Shown here: piece after piece, positions 60,001 to 64,000 of the stretch
Position numbering within the stretch: the first letter of the stretch is position 1
How the letters are laid out: each line of letters begins with the position of its first letter
Source of the DNA: Acanthornis magna
Taxonomy: Eukaryota > Chordata > Aves > Passeriformes > Acanthizidae
Length of the DNA: 64,000 bases
Assembly: GCA_036785705.1 (NCBI GenBank)
Contig: JAWUZG010000070.1
Location: 2,491,001 to 2,555,000, forward strand
Reading direction: 5' to 3'
Notes under the pieces: model-generated
Told to the model about the DNA's origin: nothing
What the model saw: only the letters and a program-made list of their open reading frames with translations
Databases searched by the model: none
Made by a program: the position numbers and the translations under genes

Positions 60001-62877
60001 ATCACATAACTCTCAACCAAGCCCATGAGATAAGGGGTGAAAAGAGAACTTGCCTGGAATTGATTTCTGCCCCAGCATTCAACAGAATCTTGATAATGTT
60101 CACGTAGCCACCTGAGGCGGCGAGGCTCAAAGGTGTGTAATCAGACACATTCCTGTGCTCCTTGTTTGCCCCTCGAGCTAGCAGCAACTCCACCACCTGC
60201 AGCGTTTTAAGAAATAACATCTGGTTTTCTCCCAAACTCGCAAATCTATCCAGAACAAATTGTTTGCAAGCCTAAATATACTGTTGGAAGATGTCAGAGG
60301 TAAGAAAGCCATTTTCATCACTTGCTTCCCTATACCCCCTGCCTCCATGACCAGACCAGGCTACAGCTACGTTCCCAAAGCCACAGTAAAACTTCCTTTA
60401 AAAAAATCAGTCATGATTGGTCATTAGCATGCTTCAACCATTCATACCAAGTTGAACTGCACAGTAAGAAAAGGCAGGTCTCTTTATGATTATTTCTGCC
60501 ATCTTTAAAGCCTGCCAAATCCAGAGATTCAGTTTCAATACGGTGTACAAAGTGCTCGTGCTTTCTATCATCTCTTGCAGAGGACTTGACAAGAAACCGA
60601 ACTGTCTAGCAACTTAAAATCTGTGCACACTGAGGTGAAAACCCACGGTGTCACCTCCAGTGCAAGGTTAAATTAACTTCACTTTCATGTTTTAAGCATT
60701 AAAAAAATTTAGACTAGGCCTGCGCAATTCTCAACCAATACATTCTCCTATGAAATCACAGAACAAATATACTGTCAAACCCAAAAATTTGGGCAGGAGG
60801 GCATCCTGACATCATCTCTGCTGCCCAAAGCCCAGTGTTTTCCCATGCTTTTCCCCAAAAACTATGATATGGCTCCTATATGGAATCCATTTGTGTCTAA
60901 CTCCTGCTTCTCTGCAAGAGCACTCATGGCATTCACTTTCATACCTACATCTAATCAGGCTGGAAAAAGCCCCATAAAGGGACACTAATGACTACACTCA
61001 CAAGGACACCTGCACAGCACCAGTCCAGTTATCAAAAGAGAAAAAGCAATCTATATGAGGCACATTATAAAGTCTAAATTGGAAAATGTGAAGCTCTTTG
61101 CATCTTTTTTAAACACACATCCTGTGTGACTGTAGATTTTCTGGAAGATTCTTGTACTGTACTGACCCAATATGTCAGTCACACACTGCTTCTGAAGATT
61201 TAAGGTTTACTTCACCTCTTGCCTCCCTCCTGAACAAGCCAAAGACAAGGGAGTGTCCTTGGTTCTCTCAGACTGGGCTTCAATATCAGCTCCATTATCC
61301 AGTAAGATTTCCACAACACCCACATGGCCAGCTGTAGCAGCCAAAATAAGCGGAGTAAACCCTGAAACAGAAAACAATGTTTGAAGAGTCCACATTCAAA
61401 AGTGATAGGAGTTAAATCACCAGAAAAGCAAGCCTAAAGGTTTCACATAAAGCCTAGGCTTATTGGAGATTTATTTAGTGGGACACACTGGAAAAGCAGC
61501 CAGCGTTTGTACTGCCATGGTGAGACACGCACCTTTCTTGTCCCTGTGTTCAATGTTAGCTCCTCTCTCCAGCAGGGTTTGTACCAGTTCTTCATGGCCA
61601 CCAGCACAAGCCAGGGTCAAGGCTGTGTCATGGTTGCTCTCGGTCTAAACCAAACAGACACATACACAAGATAAATACTTGCCTTTTCATGTACAGCTCG
61701 TTATACTGCACGTTAGCCAAAACATAACTATACCCATGCCAAAACAAAAAGCTAAAGGCATGTTTATTGATTCCCCCACAGCTACCTTCTGTGTGCAAGT
61801 TCATGACAGGATTCTACCTCTCAAGGCAGCTATGCTGGGAGATTTAGGAAGAAATCCTGACAAGAACTGTGATTCTTCAAGAACTGAGCTCTCATCTGTG
61901 CTCTGCTAACCAGATTAACTTCTTTACTACTGCTTGACTGTGACCTTTAGATGGTATAATGAAGGTAAGAATTCTGTCTTCAATGCTTAGCACTTGGTTC
62001 AACCAAAGGCTTCATCACAGCAGAATCCAAGCCAAGTGCCACAAGCAGCTAAGTAGCAAAGGCTGATTTTCCAGAGGTTTCTCTCCTTTTCTCCACAATG
62101 ATCGCATGCCTTTCCTCTACTCCACGCTGCCCAAACCTTAGTCATGTTAGGTATAGCCAGAGCTGTGCACAGATAAATGCCACTTAGTATGTGTATGCCT
62201 TTTGCTGATGGCCAGCAACATAAAGTTGCCATTTTAACAATTATTTTCAATACAGAAAAGGCGTTCCCTGAGTGGAAATGAGAGCTTGAATTATTTCCTC
62301 TTGCTAAAAAAACCACAGCAATTATTAGTTCCAAGACTTTCATATGTCTGTGATCTCTGGCCAACAACTTGGAAGCACAGCTGAAAACTCAGTATGCAAT
62401 GTTTTAAGGCTTATTTTTGTCTTAGGATATCAGGCCAGAAAACATTTAATTTCTGTCAGTAGACAACTCTGCTGTTTCTCATAATCACACTGACAACAAA
62501 GGAATAAGAAATACAAGTGTTTAGTCATTCAGAGACCTTTTTTTTTGTTCAGTGAGAGCACAGAGGAAAGTGGGTTGCGACTCTCCAGGGTGTTGTTCTG
62601 GCTTTCTAAAAGCAGCAAATACAGCCCCAGACCCCAATCCATTATGCAACAGAGCTGTTTGCCACCACTGAATTATTCAGGATGCAGAAAAAAATAGCTT
62701 TGTGCATCTGTGAGAGTGGCAGGCTCACCTGGGCATCGATGTCTATAGCAGGGTAGATGGGCAGCATGGCTGAAGGAGAAATGATGGGACTCGGAGTCGG
62801 CGTCTGAGGTTGGGACACTGAGGTTGCAATGCTGTGGGTAGGAGTGTTTGACATTGCAGATGCTCTTCCACTCACTG
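48026..62877 (-). CDS. ANKRD17: ANKRD17, ankyrin-repeat/KH scaffold protein (3' part, 19 exons)
   Basis: Nineteen coding exons on the minus strand, 4,739 nt, about 1,578 residues to the stop. The first half of the roughly 2,600-residue protein lies beyond the window. In order: a Ser/Thr/Pro linker, ankyrin repeats 16-25 (ten repeats of the 'TPL.LA...GH..VV..LL..GA' type), a basic/acidic coiled coil rich in KR and KE, a Ser/Thr-rich segment, one KH domain with the GRGG loop, then a long low-complexity Ser/Thr/Pro/Gln tail ending HMNQLG. The family (ANKRD17/ANKHD1, Drosophila Mask) acts as a scaffold in Hippo-Yorkie/YAP signalling, cell-cycle entry and RIG-I-like receptor signalling, in nucleus and cytoplasm. 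It is ANKRD17 rather than ANKHD1 because of DKQKDKTGDR after the KH loop and the COX18 neighbour. All splice phases agree; two introns have GC donors. Confidence 0.97.
49020..49184 (-). CDS. ANKRD17: ANKRD17 exon (C-terminal tail, GMPFSVYGNA)
   Basis: 165 nt, phase 0 at both ends, between CTCCTCAG and GTAATTG. It encodes GMPFSVYGNAIIPPVAPI and later GPIFNGPHAADPSWNSLIKM, which are strongly conserved in the family. Confidence 0.95.
49299..49474 (-). CDS. ANKRD17: ANKRD17 exon (DKVDWCHSGMG)
   Basis: 176 nt between GCTCTCAG and GTAATG. The first two bases complete an Asp codon. It encodes KVDWCHSGMG, HRPMSDPGVFS, HQAMERDSTGIVTPSGTFHQ and GYMDFPKVG. Confidence 0.95.
50295..50505 (+). mobile_element. 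Degenerate CR1 tail in an ANKRD17 intron (plus)
   Basis: Resembles the CR1 3' region: a 'ttgcaggttttccagagcag' block, 'actggataaagctgtgggta', then 'ggaggctggtaggacatc' and 'agagatccaatccaactc'. It lacks the terminal 'attctatgattc' repeat. It is opposite to ANKRD17 transcription. More degenerate than the other copies, so confidence is lower. Confidence 0.6.
51198..51446 (-). CDS. ANKRD17: ANKRD17 exon (SGVRAPSPTPSAV ... IWSFEGIGG)
   Basis: 249 nt between CTTGCAG and GTATGT, phase 1 at both ends. It encodes ESPAQSVSSGVRAPSPTP, KPSNVSQDRKVPVPIGTERS, ARIRQTGTSTPSVIGSNLA and GHSGIWSFEGIGGSQ. Confidence 0.95.
52040..52237 (-). CDS. ANKRD17: ANKRD17 exon (GIVSMDSPYASVTPSSTHLG)
   Basis: 198 nt between CTTGTAG and GTGAGT, phase 1 at both ends, so it could be skipped without a frameshift. 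It encodes STHLGNFASNLSGGQIYAPG and AAANFNRQHFSPLSLLPPCS. Confidence 0.95.
53243..54891 (-). CDS. ANKRD17: ANKRD17 large exon (Ser/Thr/Pro-rich tail)
   Basis: 1,649 nt, the largest exon of the gene, between TTTGTAG and GTAAGT. It opens with the end of the KH domain (GGTESTRQATQLINALI, DPDKEIDELIPKNRLKS). It continues with low-complexity Ser/Thr/Pro/Gln sequence that keeps conserved islands such as RPGFQVSLPLAYPPPQFAHA, LPMTHFGGTFPPAQSTWGPF, QLFVTVVKTSNATTTTV, VNHIKRPHSVPSSVQLPS and FGPFSTLFENSPTSAHAFWG. The middle (about 53,690-54,110) is G+C-richer and diverges most from the human protein. Confidence 0.97.
55377..55526 (-). CDS. ANKRD17: ANKRD17 exon carrying the KH domain core
   Basis: 150 nt between TATATAG and GTGAGC. 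It encodes SKKVSVPSTVISRVIGRGG and INAIRECTGAHIDIDKQKDK, including the GRGG nucleic-acid-binding loop. At the position of Phe in human ANKRD17 (IREFTG, from memory) this sequence has Cys (codon TGC). Confidence 0.96.
55737..55892 (-). CDS. ANKRD17: ANKRD17 exon upstream of KH domain
   Basis: 156 nt between CTTACAG and GTAAGC, phase 2 at both ends (skippable in frame). It encodes LSEVINEVTNNSLSTCTKSA, SPLSSPNGKLTIASPKRGQK and REEGWKEVVRR. Confidence 0.95.
55977..56424 (-). CDS. ANKRD17: ANKRD17 exon (Ser/Thr-rich, polar)
   Basis: 448 nt between TCCATCAG and GTAAGT. It encodes a Thr run (ATTTTTIGIS, from ACC repeats at about 56,370-56,390), GSHGKRNNTITTTSSKRKNR, VQIIFDDQLPISYSQPEKVN, the Ser-rich MRISSCSDESSNSNSSHKSD and QPSVLVTCPKDDRK. 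The KRKNRKNK stretch could serve as a nuclear localisation signal. Confidence 0.95.
56657..56828 (-). CDS. ANKRD17: ANKRD17 exon encoding the charged coiled coil
   Basis: 172 nt between CTTGTAG and GTGATT. It encodes LREESRRLALAAKREKRKEK, RRKKKEEQRRKLEEIEAKNK and ENFELQAAQEKEKLKAE, a highly charged helix typical of this family. It is preceded by a GC-AG intron. Confidence 0.95.
57330..57446 (-). CDS. ANKRD17: ANKRD17 exon (EMLKKCHLCMESIVQAKDRQ), GC donor
   Basis: 117 nt, phase 0 at both ends. The acceptor is ATTTCAG. The donor is AAG|GCAAGT instead of GT. It encodes EMLKKCHLCMESIVQAKDRQ and AAEANKNASILLEELDLEK, joining in frame to LREESRRL of the next exon. There is no GT donor nearby that keeps the family sequence. 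Confidence 0.94.
57643..57738 (-). CDS. ANKRD17: ANKRD17 exon, end of ankyrin repeat 25
   Basis: 96 nt, phase 0 at both ends, between TTTCCAG and GTAAGA. It encodes GHVKVVRYLVKEVNQFPSDS and ECMRYIATITDK, which close the second ankyrin block. Confidence 0.95.
58478..58640 (-). CDS. ANKRD17: ANKRD17 exon, ankyrin repeats 23 (end) to 25 (start)
   Basis: 163 nt between TTTTGTAG and GTAGGA. It encodes GAHIDVRNKKGNTPLWLAAN, GGHLDVVQLLVQAGADVDAA and DNRKITPLMAAFRK. Confidence 0.96.
58884..59059 (-). CDS. ANKRD17: ANKRD17 exon, ankyrin repeats 22-23
   Basis: 176 nt between GTCCCAG and GTACTG. It encodes TGLTPLMEAASGGYAEVGRV, LLDKGADVNAPPVPSSRDTA and LTIAADKGHYKFCELLIS, ending two bases into an Arg codon. 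Confidence 0.96.
59413..59626 (-). CDS. ANKRD17: ANKRD17 exon, ankyrin repeats 20-21
   Basis: 214 nt between CTTTCAG and GTAAAG. It encodes TGSKLGISPLMLAAMNGHTA, AVKLLLDMGSDINAQIETNR and NTALTLACFQGRTEVVSLLL, then DRKANVEHRAK. It is preceded by a GC-AG intron. Confidence 0.96.
60054..60196 (-). CDS. ANKRD17: ANKRD17 exon, ankyrin repeats 18-19, GC donor
   Basis: 143 nt after acceptor CGCTGCAG. It encodes VVELLLARGANKEHRNVSDY, TPLSLAASGGYVNIIKILLN and AGAEINS, ending two bases into Arg. The donor is TCCAG|GCAAGT, a GC-type site. The next exon supplies the A that completes AGA. Confidence 0.95.
61216..61361 (-). CDS. ANKRD17: ANKRD17 exon, ankyrin repeats 17-18
   Basis: 146 nt between TGTTTCAG and GTGAAG. 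It encodes FTPLILAATAGHVGVVEILL, DNGADIEAQSERTKDTPLSL and ACSGGRQE. Confidence 0.96.
61533..61644 (-). CDS. ANKRD17: ANKRD17 exon, ankyrin repeat 16
   Basis: 112 nt between TGGTTTAG and GTGCGT. It encodes TESNHDTALTLACAGGHEEL, VQTLLERGANIEHRDKK, the first repeat of the second ankyrin block. It contains no in-frame ATG, so a Met-initiated frame scan misses it. Confidence 0.96.
62729..62877 (-). CDS. ANKRD17: ANKRD17 exon, Ser/Thr/Pro linker before ankyrin block 2
   Basis: 149 nt; donor CAG|GTGAGC. It encodes VSGRASAMSNTPTHSIATSV, SQPQTPTPSPIISPSAMLPI and YPAIDIDAQ. The acceptor is a tandem AACAG|CAG|TGAG, so the exon may begin at 62,877 or 62,874 and differ by one codon. This is the most 5' exon in the window. 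Confidence 0.94.
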
Positions 62878-64000
62878 CTGTTGGACAGAAGAACCACACT
62901 TAGTCAAAGCAAAACACTTCACAAGTGCAATGTGACAATACAGAGACAGTGGGATCAACTCCCACTGACAGATGGAACTCCTTAAAAACTGCTGTTTTCC
63001 ACAAATATATACATTCCACACATTTAGCCCAACCTTTGAACCTTTAAATCTTAGAATCTGAACTATGAAAAAGGTTTCGTGTATTCAAAGAAAGAGTTAA
63101 GTATCAGATTGACATGTTTTATAGAAGCCCACCAAATATGAATTTTTATTTTATTTTTTTTTAAGCCAAAAATCTTTCCTACAACAAATCAGCCATTATT
63201 TGGACCAGGAGTTCCATACCTTTGGAAGCAGGGCTGCAGAGCAAGTCCAACCAATGGGTATCTACACAATTTTTCTTAAAACAGTTTAAATCATGTAGAA
63301 GTCTGTCCAGCCTTCACCCCCACCCCCCAAAAACATAACAAAAAAGCAACAGGGCAGGATGCTCACATGGCAGAACTTGCTGAAACCAGAGAAGTGGAAG
63401 CTTTGTAACAGCCAGTTTGCAGAGAGTTTGGTCAAGGTGTTAGATAAGCAAAGGTAATACCGCTTACAGTGATGACAGTGTATGGACACGACACAGATAG
63501 CACCGACTGCCACGCTCCCTGAAATTCATTCTATACATAGGATGTTTAGAAGTACAGAGCAAACTTGAGTCTAAAGTAGCCTTTGGGGAAAACGCCCATT
63601 TTCCTACTTCTCCTCGGAAGAACTCAATGTTTTTCTCCCTGTCACTTCTCCAGTCTTTCTCCAGCTGTTTCCCAGGTGTGACAGCAAAGGACAATGTGAA
63701 GCACCACAAACTTCTCCTGTCCAGTTGACAAAAGCACTTTAAACTGCAAAATGAAACAGTTTTCCAAGAGATGCCACAAAACCTGTATCCTAACAAGCCC
63801 AGGTGTCTGCTCCCACCTCTGCAAGGCAGATGTTTTACATCCACTACTAATTTTATTTCTGGATTTCCTACACAAAATCCCAGCAAAGAAACTAATAAAT
63901 GTCACTGGGAGAAGCAAAGAACCCCTAGCTTCTAACACAAAAAGTATCATTAACTTTATATTTAAGAGTAAATCAGAATTCAAACTCCCTTGATTTAGAT
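62878..64000 (-). other. ANKRD17: ANKRD17 intron (open at window edge)
   Basis: No family-matching exon in the last 1.1 kb. The 140- and 113-codon minus-strand open frames at 63,464-63,983 do not match the protein and are chance. The preceding ANKRD17 exon lies beyond the window. Confidence 0.75.

Noticed and set aside
63464..63983. Minus-strand open frames of 140 and 113 codons just upstream of the ANKRD17 linker exon
   Set aside because: They do not match ANKRD17 and lack a consistent acceptor/donor pair. Intronic chance.
1..64000. CRISPR array, operons, tRNA or rRNA genes, complete retrovirus or transposon genes
   Set aside because: I looked on both strands and found none. Repeats present are degenerate LINE tails, one LTR-like element and simple sequence.

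Overview
The window is vertebrate nuclear DNA, most probably from a bird. The evidence is spliced genes with GT-AG introns, several decayed CR1-type LINE tails on both strands, a probable LTR of songbird type, and the gene order COX18-ANKRD17, which matches the ADAMTS3-COX18-ANKRD17-ALB block of amniotes (human 4q13). Bird is an inference from repeats and synteny; I could not run a search. There is no prokaryotic sequence, CRISPR array or phage.

Layout. Positions 1-41.4 kb are gene-poor. I found no exon there that I can defend on either strand, only CR1 tails, one probable solo LTR with a tandem-repeat U3 (about 29.4-30.4 kb), microsatellites and a few inverted repeats. By synteny this is the intergenic region between ADAMTS3 (outside the window) and COX18. 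Positions 41.45-45.75 kb hold the complete minus-strand COX18 gene: six coding exons, 310 residues, with a CpG-island promoter at 45.3-45.76 kb. A CR1 copy and the 3' end of ANKRD17 occupy about 45.86-48.0 kb. Positions 48,026-62,877 hold the last 19 coding exons of ANKRD17, also minus strand: about 1,578 residues covering the second ankyrin block of ten repeats, a charged coiled coil, the KH domain and the long Ser/Thr/Pro-rich tail. Its first half lies beyond 64 kb. I assigned exon edges by reading splice sites and checking that phase is kept across every junction; all 25 coding exons join in frame.

How the genes relate. COX18 (mitochondrial inner-membrane insertase for cytochrome oxidase subunit 2) and ANKRD17 (large ankyrin/KH scaffold) are functionally unrelated neighbours lying head to tail, with only 0.7-1.9 kb between the likely ANKRD17 poly(A) site and the COX18 promoter.

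Most worth a second look: two GC-AG introns in ANKRD17, a NAGNAG acceptor, an out-of-frame upstream ATG in ideal context overlapping COX18, a 202-bp duplication carrying poly(A) signals just inside COX18 intron 1, and an LTR-like element with eight spaced CAAAATGG-type boxes. I found no previously undescribed biological system, and nothing here requires one.
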